This document shows positions 6,680 to 13,109 of a stretch of DNA of 24,276 nt, piece after piece. Origin of the DNA: a virus. A program made the translations under genes and the position numbers. Under the pieces are notes generated by a model. It saw only the letters and a program-made list of their open reading frames with translations. It searched no databases and had not been told where the DNA came from. Position 1 is the first letter of the stretch. Each line of letters begins with the position of its first letter. The stretch covers positions 1 to 24,276 of the IMG/VR virus record IMGVR_UViG_3300011430_000040; one strand, 5' to 3'.

Positions 6680-7236
6680 ATTTGCAACGACTGAAGTTGA
6701 TGCGAGCGGCGGCTCGCGTCGAACGCTTCCACGTAACCCCGACACTTCATTGCCAGACTGTTGGCGAACACTCCTTCGGCGTGATGACGATTCTATTTGA
6801 GGTAGCGGAGAAGCCGAGCTTCGAGCTGATAATAGCTGCCCTCGTTCATGATGCACCGGAAGTTCTTACCGGGGATATTCCAGCACCCACGATGTGGGAG
6901 CATCCGGTGCTCAAGGAAGCGATGGGCCATGTCGAACACATGACCATGCTGAAATTCAACCTCGATCACATCGCCGCCAAGCTGACGGATAAAGAACGAA
7001 ACCTGTTGCGCTTTGCCGATTCAATGGAGTGTGTACTATTCGCCATCGAAGAAGCAACCGACGGCAATCGAAAGATGGCAACGGTTGCATGGCGCTCACT
7101 AGATGCTATCAGAAAGCGCGGCTTAGTCGAGCTCACATTGGGAACGATGCATCTGTATGAGTTCGTCTGGGCGCATCTTGAATTTGCGCATCCGCGCGGC
7201 ACAGGAGAAGGAGCATTGCATGGCTGGCCCGAGTGA
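6676..7236 (+). CDS. HD-domain 5'-deoxynucleotidase, YfbR-like
   Basis: This 186-residue HD phosphohydrolase matches the YfbR type. It has RFH near residue 18, GEHS with His32, the VHDAPEVLTGDIPAP block carrying His58-Asp59, Glu62 and Asp67, and a last metal ligand Asp115 in RFADSMEC. E. coli YfbR, a protein of similar size, removes phosphate from deoxynucleoside monophosphates. Beside a TS-like enzyme, a reasonable role is shaping the deoxynucleotide pool, for example removing host dTMP or another unwanted monophosphate so that modified nucleotide is used; that role is inferred. The ATG overlaps the upstream stop (ATGA), with CGGAGA before it. All metal ligands appear present. Confidence 0.85.
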   Translation: MNLQRLKLMRAAARVERFHVTPTLHCQTVGEHSFGVMTILFEVAEKPSFELIIAALVHDAPEVLTGDIPAPTMWEHPVLKEAMGHVEHMTMLKFNLDHIAAKLTDKERNLLRFADSMECVLFAIEEATDGNRKMATVAWRSLDAIRKRGLVELTLGTMHLYEFVWAHLEFAHPRGTGEGALHGWPE

Positions 7237-7750
7237 CATGTCATACAATGCGGTCAACAGACGTATACGAGAAGCAGGAGAAAGACTCATGAAGAAAGAT
7301 TTGACGGCGGCGGAAATTCACGCCAAGTATGGCGACCCCAACGAGCGGCAGATTGGTGGTAGTCATTACCAGAAGCAGAAGATTCAACACTGGGACTATG
7401 TGCTGGCGAACAACATCCCGTACATGGAAGCTCAGGTCATCAAGTACGTGAGCCGCTGGCGCGACAAAAACGGTCTCGAGGATCTAGAGAAGGGGCTGCA
7501 CTACCTCGAGAAACTGATCGCCCACGAAACCAAGAAGGAACTTGACAAGCGCATGGGGCAACCGATGCACGGGCATGATGACGTGGACGCACCGAGTTAC
7601 GAAGCCTTAGAACTGAAGTGTGATGTCTGCAGAGGCACTCAGTTTGACCTAACGCCAGTGCAGGGTTTCTACAAGAATGATCCGATCAAACACCGCAGGG
7701 TCTGCAGTAACTGCGGCGCAGCCTATCCCGGACTCGTGGAGGATGAATGA
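7220..7750 (+). CDS. DUF3310 protein with C-terminal zinc ribbon, possible nucleotide kinase
   Basis: This 176-residue protein contains a DUF3310 core at about 44-105: GGSHYQKQ, then WDYVLANNIPYMEAQVIKYVSRW, then KNGLEDLEKGLHYLEKLI. T7 gp1.7, a dTMP/dGMP kinase lacking a Walker motif, is associated with this family, so a monophosphate kinase role, perhaps for 5-hydroxymethyl-dUMP, is possible here. After a linker the C-terminus has paired cysteines (134/137 and 162/165) forming a zinc ribbon not needed for the core domain. ATG 7220 follows GAGAAGGAG (7205-7213) at good spacing. A second in-frame start at 7289 also has GGAG eight bases upstream and would still leave the domain whole. It overlaps the HD gene by 17 bases. 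The domain is confident; the kinase role is inferred. Confidence 0.8.
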   Translation: MAGPSDMSYNAVNRRIREAGERLMKKDLTAAEIHAKYGDPNERQIGGSHYQKQKIQHWDYVLANNIPYMEAQVIKYVSRWRDKNGLEDLEKGLHYLEKLIAHETKKELDKRMGQPMHGHDDVDAPSYEALELKCDVCRGTQFDLTPVQGFYKNDPIKHRRVCSNCGAAYPGLVEDE

Positions 7751-7923
7751 AATTCGTAGTCTACAAGGACATCATCGATCAATGGCGCTGGCGGCTGGTA
7801 GCCGCGAACAGTAAGATCATTGCGGATTCAGCCGAAGGATATAAAGACAAGCGAGATTGCCTGAAGGGAATCGAACTCGTCAAAGCGGCCAACATCCATA
7901 CGGAGGTACAGGAGGCAACATGA
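7747..7923 (+). CDS. DUF1508/YegP-domain miniprotein
   Basis: This 58-residue protein reads MKFVVYKDIIDQWRWRL, then a turn at AANSKIIADSAEGYK, then a helix DCLKGIELVKAA. That is the single-repeat DUF1508 (YegP) pattern of an aromatic-rich strand, an N-G/S turn, S-E-G-Y and a helix starting with a charged residue. The function of the family is not established. GGAGG at 7738-7742 precedes ATG 7747, which overlaps the stop of the DUF3310 gene (ATGA), so the two are translationally coupled. It is a full-length single domain, not a fragment. Confidence 0.75.
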   Translation: MKFVVYKDIIDQWRWRLVAANSKIIADSAEGYKDKRDCLKGIELVKAANIHTEVQEAT

Positions 7924-8132
7924 AGAGCGCCATCCCAGATGGCCTACCGGTATTCAACGCGTCAGCTTTACGATGCTCTATCAAGACATCGTTGTATTAC
8001 AACGCAAACGGAACGCTGGTGGAAGACGTGGTGCTGTCAGGGCCACGTGGATACCTCGCCCCAAGGTGCGGGCCGGCAAGCGCTGGCAAAGCCTGCCGGC
8101 GGCCTATACGGCGGGCCGGCGGCACGCATTAG
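7920..8132 (+). CDS. Doubtful small ORF at the end of the early strand
   Basis: ATG 7920 overlaps the YegP-gene stop (ATGA) and has GGAGG at 7911-7915, four bases upstream, which is why I chose this frame. It would encode 70 residues beginning MKSAIPDGLPVFNASAL and ending in an Arg/Gly/Pro-rich tail. The other two forward frames are also open here, with ATGs at 7939 (to 8193) and 7973 (to 8386). The tail enters a GC-rich, hairpin-dense region, so the true coding frame is uncertain. I recognise no family in any of the three frames. Confidence 0.35.
   Translation: MKSAIPDGLPVFNASALRCSIKTSLYYNANGTLVEDVVLSGPRGYLAPRCGPASAGKACRRPIRRAGGTH
8072..8100. repeat. GC-rich hairpin
   Basis: GCCGGCA (8072-8078) pairs with TGCCGGC (8094-8100), with an inner GGC-AAA-GCC mini-stem (8086 onward) next to the right arm. 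No T-run follows on either strand. It is the first of four strong inverted repeats in the convergent region. Confidence 0.5.
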
Positions 8133-8148
8133 CAGCCCGCTGGCACGG

Positions 8149-8182
8149 CTGGCGGCAGGGTACCCGCTACCCATGCCGCCGG
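8149..8182. repeat. Long GC-rich hairpin in the convergent region
   Basis: GGCGGCA (8151-8157) pairs with TGCCGCC (8174-8180), and directly inside it GGGTA (8158-8162) pairs with TACCC (8168-8172) around a five-base loop with one bulged A. The outer CT/GG adds further pairing. There is no adjacent T-run, so it is not a standard terminator on either strand; a processing or protection structure or a protein-binding site are alternatives. Confidence 0.6.
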
Positions 8183-8222
8183 TACCCGCCTAATCGGGGC
8201 TGGAGGCTGCCTCCATGGCATC

Positions 8223-8247
8223 TAGGGCCATTGCCAGCCCGGCCCTA
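8223..8247. repeat. Hairpin TAGGGCC/GGCCCTA
   Basis: TAGGGCC (8223-8229) and GGCCCTA (8241-8247) form a perfect 7-base-pair stem with an 11-base loop. It stands between the long hairpin at 8149 and the late terminator at 8287, with no T-run beside it. Confidence 0.45.
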
Positions 8248-8280
8248 CGGGCACTCCGGCCGGCGGCTATGCTGCGGTGC

Positions 8281-8325
8281 AACAAAGCGGCCCGGTAGCG
8301 CCTGCCATGGCGCCGACCGGGCCGC
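8281..8325 (-). terminator. Strong terminator of the late (minus-strand) operon
   Basis: GCGGCCCGGT (8287-8296) pairs perfectly with ACCGGGCCGC (8316-8325). Inside, GCGCC (8298-8302) and GGCGC (8309-8313) extend the stem. Read on the minus strand the hairpin is followed by TTTGTT (8286-8281). It lies 18 bases past the stop of the last late gene, exactly where an operon terminator is expected. The plus strand lacks a T-run after the hairpin. Confidence 0.8.
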
Positions 8326-8343
8326 GCGTCTCACGATCTTCAA

Positions 8344-8526
8344 TCATCCTCTGATTTTCGCCCTCGCAGAATCCAGTTCTGCCTGAGCGTCAGCCGAGGC
8401 GGCAGTGACTTCTTCGTCCGTCACATCTCGCCCCTCGTTCGCTGCCTTCATGAGAACCTTCGAATACCTCGCAATCGCATCGCCAGCCTGAATGATCAAC
8501 TGAAGCAGGATAGCTGCGTTGTTCAC
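8344..8526 (-). CDS. Small helical protein, last gene of the late operon
   Basis: This 60-residue protein (MNNAAILLQLIIQAGDAIARYSK, then a charged segment with EGRDVTDEEV and a helix ending AELDSARAKIRG) resembles small proteins common at the end of phage lysis cassettes. Their function is not known to me. It is mostly amphipathic helix with no clear membrane span. The start is GTG 8526, overlapping the stop of the lipoprotein gene (GTGA), with GGAGG seven bases upstream. The strong late terminator follows immediately. Confidence 0.7.
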   Translation of the reverse strand: MNNAAILLQLIIQAGDAIARYSKVLMKAANEGRDVTDEEVTAASADAQAELDSARAKIRG

Positions 8527-8882
8527 GATGGCCCTCCTGCCGCGATTGCGGCTTGCAACGCCTTGAGAATCAACAGAGCATCATCCAGTCTGGTTTCTGC
8601 TCCGGTTCTATCGGTCGAGTAAAGCTGGACGGCCGCGTCGACGGCCTTCTTCACCTGCTCGACTTCATCCAGACTCTCGAGTGCTTTCTCCTGTGTGATC
8701 TTCTGGCTGACGTACAGAGTCGTCACCGTTTGAGACGCAGCCGACACACTGCTGTAAGCGGCCACGGCTCGCTTGTTGAACGTGTCAGCTTGCGGAACGC
8801 CCAGCGACTGACACGCTGCCAGCATGAGCACGGCGATGTACATCAGCCGCCGTGGATACAGAAAGTCTTTCATCTTTTCCAT
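8523..8882 (-). CDS. Phage lipoprotein with lipobox, o-spanin candidate
   Basis: This protein of about 119 residues has a short basic N-terminus, a hydrophobic stretch and a lipobox LAAC followed by QSLGVPQ, so it should be cleaved and lipidated at that cysteine and anchored in the membrane. The mature part is mainly helical (SQKITQEKALESLDEVEQVKKAVDAAVQL), low in proline, and ends in AIAAGGPS. Its place just after the holin-like gene makes an outer-membrane spanin (Rz1-like) role possible, though classical Rz1 proteins are proline-rich and shorter. I use ATG 8882; GTG 8885 and an ATG at 8873 are alternatives near the same GGAGG (8887-8891). The lipobox is clear; the spanin role is inferred. 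Confidence 0.75.
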   Translation of the reverse strand: MEKMKDFLYPRRLMYIAVLMLAACQSLGVPQADTFNKRAVAAYSSVSAASQTVTTLYVSQKITQEKALESLDEVEQVKKAVDAAVQLYSTDRTGAETRLDDALLILKALQAAIAAGGPS

Positions 8883-8891
8883 CACGCCTCC

Positions 8892-9104
8892 TTACGTCTT
8901 GTTAAAAACGGGAGCTGTAGTTACGAACCGCAGCCAGATATTGCCGGCCACCGTTATGATGGCATCAGCATGCTCCAGCAGTGTGTCAAGCGTGCTGCTG
9001 ACTTCTTCCGATCCAGGAACCGGAGCGTCCGGTTTGATGACCTGGAAAAGCATGATCACGCCCATGACTGCGTTGAAGATAATTGTCTTGTAGCCTTTCA
9101 ACAT
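8892..9104 (-). CDS. Holin-like small membrane protein
   Basis: This 70-residue protein starts MLKGYKTIIFNAVMGVIMLFQVI, a basic N-end followed by a membrane span (about 8-24). It then has a short polar section rich in Pro/Ser/Glu and a second moderately hydrophobic segment (ADAIITVAGNIWLRFVTTAPV, split by the charged LRF) near the C-terminus. The size, the topology and the position directly after the endolysin gene fit a holin that times lysis. GGAGG lies five bases before ATG 9104. No experimentally known holin class can be assigned, so the name is by context. Confidence 0.65.
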   Translation of the reverse strand: MLKGYKTIIFNAVMGVIMLFQVIKPDAPVPGSEEVSSTLDTLLEHADAIITVAGNIWLRFVTTAPVFNKT

Positions 9105-9113
9105 TTCGTCCTC

Positions 9114-9542
9114 CTACTTGATACCGTTGTATTCGAGGCTATAGTGGTTACCATCACGAAAGCGCCCGCCCCACCGCGCGTCCGGAGCCTGTCGTTCCCA
9201 CCACTCACCGAAGAGCCTGTGGGCTTCCGTCTCTCCAAGATAGACCCCATTCTTGAAAAGGTTTAAATCGATGGCCAGCTTGAGCTGATGAATGCTCAGG
9301 CGGATCCCGTTGTTCTTACCATTGTTGATCAGTGCCTTGGCAAGTGCTGGCGCTGTATCCAGCAAATCTGTCGCTACTGCTGCCCGTCCATCCTCCCCCA
9401 GTGCATTGATCTCAGCCTGCTCATCCGAGCGTAGGGCTTCCCCAAACGTTACTTCGTATCCCGCCGCGTACATCTGCCGAATCAAGTCTGCTACCATCCG
9501 TGCAAAGCGGCTCTGCTTCTGCCTCAGTGTCTCAGTTGCCAT
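9114..9542 (-). CDS. Endolysin, M15-family (VanY-like) peptidase
   Basis: This 142-residue protein has the M15 zinc-peptidase pattern. It begins with a helix ending in FGEALRS, followed by SIHQLKLAIDLNLF with His85 and Asp92 as zinc ligands in the S-x-H-x6-D arrangement, and WGGRFRDGNHYSLEY with His133 as third ligand. Such enzymes (L-alanyl-D-glutamate or DD-peptidases) cut the peptide stems of peptidoglycan at lysis. There is no signal peptide, so export would depend on the neighbouring holin. The start is ATG 9542, with GGGAG six bases upstream; it shares one base with the upstream stop (TGATG). Confidence 0.9.
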   Translation of the reverse strand: MATETLRQKQSRFARMVADLIRQMYAAGYEVTFGEALRSDEQAEINALGEDGRAAVATDLLDTAPALAKALINNGKNNGIRLSIHQLKLAIDLNLFKNGVYLGETEAHRLFGEWWERQAPDARWGGRFRDGNHYSLEYNGIK

Positions 9543-10015
9543 CAATTACTCCCTGCTTCTGCTGCCTCTTTGAATCCGATTTCCTCGCACGTCGGTGCTC
9601 GATATCGGTCCTCTTTTGTCAACTCGCGGTACTGCGTAGCCTGTTTTCGAATCTCCTTACTGAGGTACTCAACTTCTTCAGCATCGCGCGACTTGCATCG
9701 ACGCTTTACCAGCAGATCAATTTGATCCGATGTCAGTTTTGCAAGTATCGTGTTTGTTGAATCTGTTTGCTGATTTACTGCGTCCTCCACTTTCTTCAGA
9801 CGATCTTCGATTGGCTTGACTGAATCCTGCACCTTCTTCTCAATATCTCCAGCCCATGCCAGCGAACCGAGCTTCCAAATGCCAGTCGTTGCCGCTAACC
9901 CGAAAAAGGAAAGACCTAGCAACGTTACGATTGACACGGCCCCTACCGTGTTCCGCCATCGCTTCTGCGACTTAGGATCATCTCCCGGAAAGAACCTGTC
10001 AATTAGGTCGAACAT
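9542..10015 (-). CDS. Membrane-anchored coiled-coil protein, i-spanin candidate
   Basis: This 157-residue protein has a basic cytoplasmic-type N-terminus (KSQKRWR, 15-21), one hydrophobic span (about 24-47) and then a long charged helical region with coiled-coil character (DIEKKVQDSVKPIEDRLKKVEDAV). Two cysteines lie in the C-terminal third. N-in/C-out topology with a periplasmic coiled coil fits an inner-membrane spanin (Rz-like), with the downstream lipoprotein as a possible partner. In many phages, though, an uncharacterised protein of this shape simply precedes the endolysin. AAGGAGG is five bases before ATG 10015. The anchor is clear; the role is inferred. Confidence 0.65.
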   Translation of the reverse strand: MFDLIDRFFPGDDPKSQKRWRNTVGAVSIVTLLGLSFFGLAATTGIWKLGSLAWAGDIEKKVQDSVKPIEDRLKKVEDAVNQQTDSTNTILAKLTSDQIDLLVKRRCKSRDAEEVEYLSKEIRKQATQYRELTKEDRYRAPTCEEIGFKEAAEAGSN

Positions 10016-10025
10016 GTCGGCCTCC

Positions 10026-13000
10026 TTATGGTCTCAGTAAGATACTGATTGTGCGGCTCAAGTTAGTTGACGACTGGAAAGCGCCCGTGCGCGTGCCTGT
10101 TGCACCAGTAGCCGCAATCTCTTCATCCGCAACCGTCACGACGGCGTAATCTGTACCCGGCACCACCACTCGCGGCGTCATAGCCGGGTCTTCGTCAACC
10201 GTTGCACATTGAGTACTGCCATCAGATGCGCCAAAGAAACAAACCAGCATTGTATCTGTGACGGTCGCCGTAACGGACGGGCACTCCACATCTGCTGAAG
10301 CTGACCCATTCACCTGGAATACGGAGTCATCAACTGGCGTACTGATATTCGCCCCAGAGTACGATACGATAAACGCATTGCTCGAATTGGAGAATAGACC
10401 GCTGCCGCCAACGAACGTGAACGTGTAGTCGGCCGGCTCGCTTCCTCCAGCCACGCGTGAGTAAATCTCCATGTGCATGAACGCCGTGGTACCGACTGCC
10501 TCCACCAATGTCCAGCCTGATGGCGCGCTGATACTGGGCCATCCCGCACCACTACCAGCCTCAAATAGAATACACGCCAGCATCACATCATCTTCAACCG
10601 TGCCAGTCGGTCTATCGATGGTAACGTCTGGGTCGCCATTGTTGATGGTTTCAACGGCCGACGCTGCGCGGAATGCGAGAGCCCCACCGCCCCCTTCGGC
10701 GTCAATGTTGGCAGCATTTTCAATGTGCACCGACATGATACGGAGCTGAATGGAGTTATCGACGTCGGCAGTAGTCCAGTCGGCAGAAGCCTGCACTATG
10801 TTTGCAACCGTGGTGTCAACCGTGAACCCTGACGCGTTAGACATCGGCACGACGGCTGACGGCCCCGTATCACCGAAGTGAGTTTCGCCCTGCGCCTCCA
10901 TGGTAGCTGTAGCCCCATCACTATGTAGAGCAAGGTAGGCATCGACTGACCAACCTGCATCTGTCAGTCCGCTATCTAGCGTGAAGGTCCCAACCAGAAC
11001 AGTCTGTCCGCCAAAGTCAACCCTCAACGTAAGCGCCTCGGTACTTCCATAGGTACTGAGTACTCCAGCCAGATGTACACGGATCAACGACCCTTCTACC
11101 AAGGTAGCCGGAATAGAGTACTCCGAATCAAAGAAAGTTTCCGCTGCGGTATTCGCAACCGTATTATCCGTAGGAATGAAAGAGTTCAGATATGCCAACC
11201 CTGCTCCACCTGCTCCGCCAGTTGGATCCATCCATGCGACACCAAGCGGTTCTGTGGAATCTGCGGTCAGAACCTGTCCGTTAGTACCTACCGGTAGCCG
11301 TTCATCCACCGTCGCGCCACGGACAATCAAATCACCAAGCGTCGTCGTTGGCGAGGTAGTCAACCATGGCGGCGGCAGTATGTCACCGACATCGTCGACA
11401 GCGAAGTACTCATCATCGTCTTGATTGAAGATGACTGCACCTTGCCCAACCTCACTGAAGATCCACTCTTCAGCGACATCATCCCACTCTGCAATCTCCC
11501 CTTCATGGCCCGTCCACGCTCCAGTTGCCGCTGGCGAATTCGGAATATAGTAACGATCTCCTTCGGCTGGTGTCATTGGCGGAGTGCTGACATTATTCGC
11601 CAGCACAGATGGAAACGAGTCGGTGTCCGGCGGCAGCGGCGGAACACTGGGGTCAGCCGGATTATCTTGCTGCGCCGTGTATACTGTGCCGGGCATACCG
11701 AAGATGTCTTCGATAGCTTCCACAGTGATGTAGCCTGACGTGACCACGCCTCCGCGAATGCTCGCCACGCGCATGACCATCTCTTCGATGCCAAGTTCTG
11801 CCCACGAGAACTTGAAGACATCCATTTGTTTCAGTTGCCAGAAACGGCGGTTGACCCTGAACGTCACTTTTGCCAGCGGAGTGGAGCGCGACACCAGTTC
11901 ACGCATCGCCACTCGCTGCGCCAACGTGTTATCACGGATACCGTTGAGACTGATCTTCGTAGGTACGCGTGCGCCCTGTGCCGTGATGTTCGCCAGATCC
12001 TGCACTGTAATCGGCACGTCCTTCTGCGTGTCCGGGTCAGTGAAGACCATAGTCAGTTCATTGACAGTCTCGCCCCAAAGCTGCCGCTGAAACTGTTGAA
12101 CCTCTGCTATGTCATTCTCATCGAAGATTGGCAGATCATCTGGGTCGTAATCAGCACGGACCAGCTTCAGTTCATACAGCCCGGTTGAATGATTGATAAC
12201 CAATGCCCCGGCCACGTGATCCATCACGAGCTGCAAGAAATCCTCGATGGTCGACTGCTGATTCCACATCATGCGAAGACCAAAGCCTTCAGCAAGGAAC
12301 GTGTCAGCAGCCTCGCCAAACGTTACCGTATCAATCGACGAAGTCGGCTCGCCCATTCCCCATTCAGGATTAGTCAGGCACTCATAGATGATATGCGCCG
12401 GATTCATGCCGATCGTGTTGATGGTGGCATCGCCCGGATTCCATACCGTGTCTTGGAACCAGCCTTCAAGAATACGACGTACTGTGAACGCCATCGGCTT
12501 CAGGTACGGAGTATTGCCGACATAGCCTGAGTTGACAGGCTGGCCGCTCATCGTAACTGTGCCGCGCTCCCAAACGACGCCCACTACGCCACGGAATGCG
12601 GGAATGTCTGCACCAAGCTGCGTGACAAGATAGGCGTTCTGAGTCTGCGCTGCCTCGCCCATGCACAGACTGAAGCGAGCCTGCAACCCGCCTTCGCGCT
12701 TGCTGCCACCGAAGAGGTCTGGAACGTTGACGTCACCTGTACCGCTGGCCGTCAAGTTGCCAGTCCACGCCTCCTTATCCGCCGCACGTATGCGCGTGAA
12801 GGCATCCACCGGCCCATGACACAAACCAAAGTGCTGACCTAGGTAATATTTGTAACCGATCGTGGACGAACCGAAGAGACTGCCCTTCTTGATCGCCCTG
12901 TTTGAAAGATTGCCGTACCAGAGAACGTTAGGCCCGGTTATTTCCACCTGCCCAAAGACAACCGGAACTGGCCGATCTTCCTCGGCAACAGGGATGTCGA

Positions 13001-13100
13001 AGTCCTCCAGCATCGCAGCTTTCGGCTTCGGCGGCTTCGGCGCCAGCGCGTAGCTGACTAGCAGACTGACAATGAACCAGACTATCTGAACCCAGATCAT
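10026..13100 (-). CDS. Tail tip / host-specificity protein, J-like, with DUF2793 and fibre-like C-terminus
   Basis: This 1024-residue central tail hub protein has a hydrophobic N-terminus (4-20) and then the J-type PVPVVFG (44-50), ITGPNVLWYG (54-63) and hub domains to about 470. A Pro/Asp-rich linker leads to a DUF2793 module (about 497-575, with AEGDRYYIP, GAWTGHEGEIAEW and a closing beta strand). A short collagen-like GGAGGAG spacer follows, then two beta-sandwich domains (about 640-810 and 815-1024). The last resembles the GWT-type domain seen at phage fibre ends and is the best candidate for receptor contact. It should form the distal tail tip. ATG 13100 is preceded by AGGA. The fold of the first half is confident; receptor binding is inferred. 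Confidence 0.88.
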   Translation of the reverse strand: MIWVQIVWFIVSLLVSYALAPKPPKPKAAMLEDFDIPVAEEDRPVPVVFGQVEITGPNVLWYGNLSNRAIKKGSLFGSSTIGYKYYLGQHFGLCHGPVDAFTRIRAADKEAWTGNLTASGTGDVNVPDLFGGSKREGGLQARFSLCMGEAAQTQNAYLVTQLGADIPAFRGVVGVVWERGTVTMSGQPVNSGYVGNTPYLKPMAFTVRRILEGWFQDTVWNPGDATINTIGMNPAHIIYECLTNPEWGMGEPTSSIDTVTFGEAADTFLAEGFGLRMMWNQQSTIEDFLQLVMDHVAGALVINHSTGLYELKLVRADYDPDDLPIFDENDIAEVQQFQRQLWGETVNELTMVFTDPDTQKDVPITVQDLANITAQGARVPTKISLNGIRDNTLAQRVAMRELVSRSTPLAKVTFRVNRRFWQLKQMDVFKFSWAELGIEEMVMRVASIRGGVVTSGYITVEAIEDIFGMPGTVYTAQQDNPADPSVPPLPPDTDSFPSVLANNVSTPPMTPAEGDRYYIPNSPAATGAWTGHEGEIAEWDDVAEEWIFSEVGQGAVIFNQDDDEYFAVDDVGDILPPPWLTTSPTTTLGDLIVRGATVDERLPVGTNGQVLTADSTEPLGVAWMDPTGGAGGAGLAYLNSFIPTDNTVANTAAETFFDSEYSIPATLVEGSLIRVHLAGVLSTYGSTEALTLRVDFGGQTVLVGTFTLDSGLTDAGWSVDAYLALHSDGATATMEAQGETHFGDTGPSAVVPMSNASGFTVDTTVANIVQASADWTTADVDNSIQLRIMSVHIENAANIDAEGGGGALAFRAASAVETINNGDPDVTIDRPTGTVEDDVMLACILFEAGSGAGWPSISAPSGWTLVEAVGTTAFMHMEIYSRVAGGSEPADYTFTFVGGSGLFSNSSNAFIVSYSGANISTPVDDSVFQVNGSASADVECPSVTATVTDTMLVCFFGASDGSTQCATVDEDPAMTPRVVVPGTDYAVVTVADEEIAATGATGTRTGAFQSSTNLSRTISILLRP

Positions 13101-13109
13101 TCTATTTCC

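Noticed and set aside
8202-8214. GGAGGC/GCCTCC palindrome in the convergence zone
   Set aside because: Only a one-base loop is possible and no T-run follows; I treat it as part of the general GC-rich structure.
8040-8345. CRISPR array or IS element as an explanation for the repeats
   Set aside because: The repeats are short inverted pairs of different sequence, not regularly spaced identical units, and no transposase or terminal repeats are present.
8553-9266. A 237-codon plus-strand open frame across the lysis genes
   Set aside because: It runs antisense to three well-supported minus-strand genes with good binding sites, lacks a recognisable domain, and would need transcription against the late operon.
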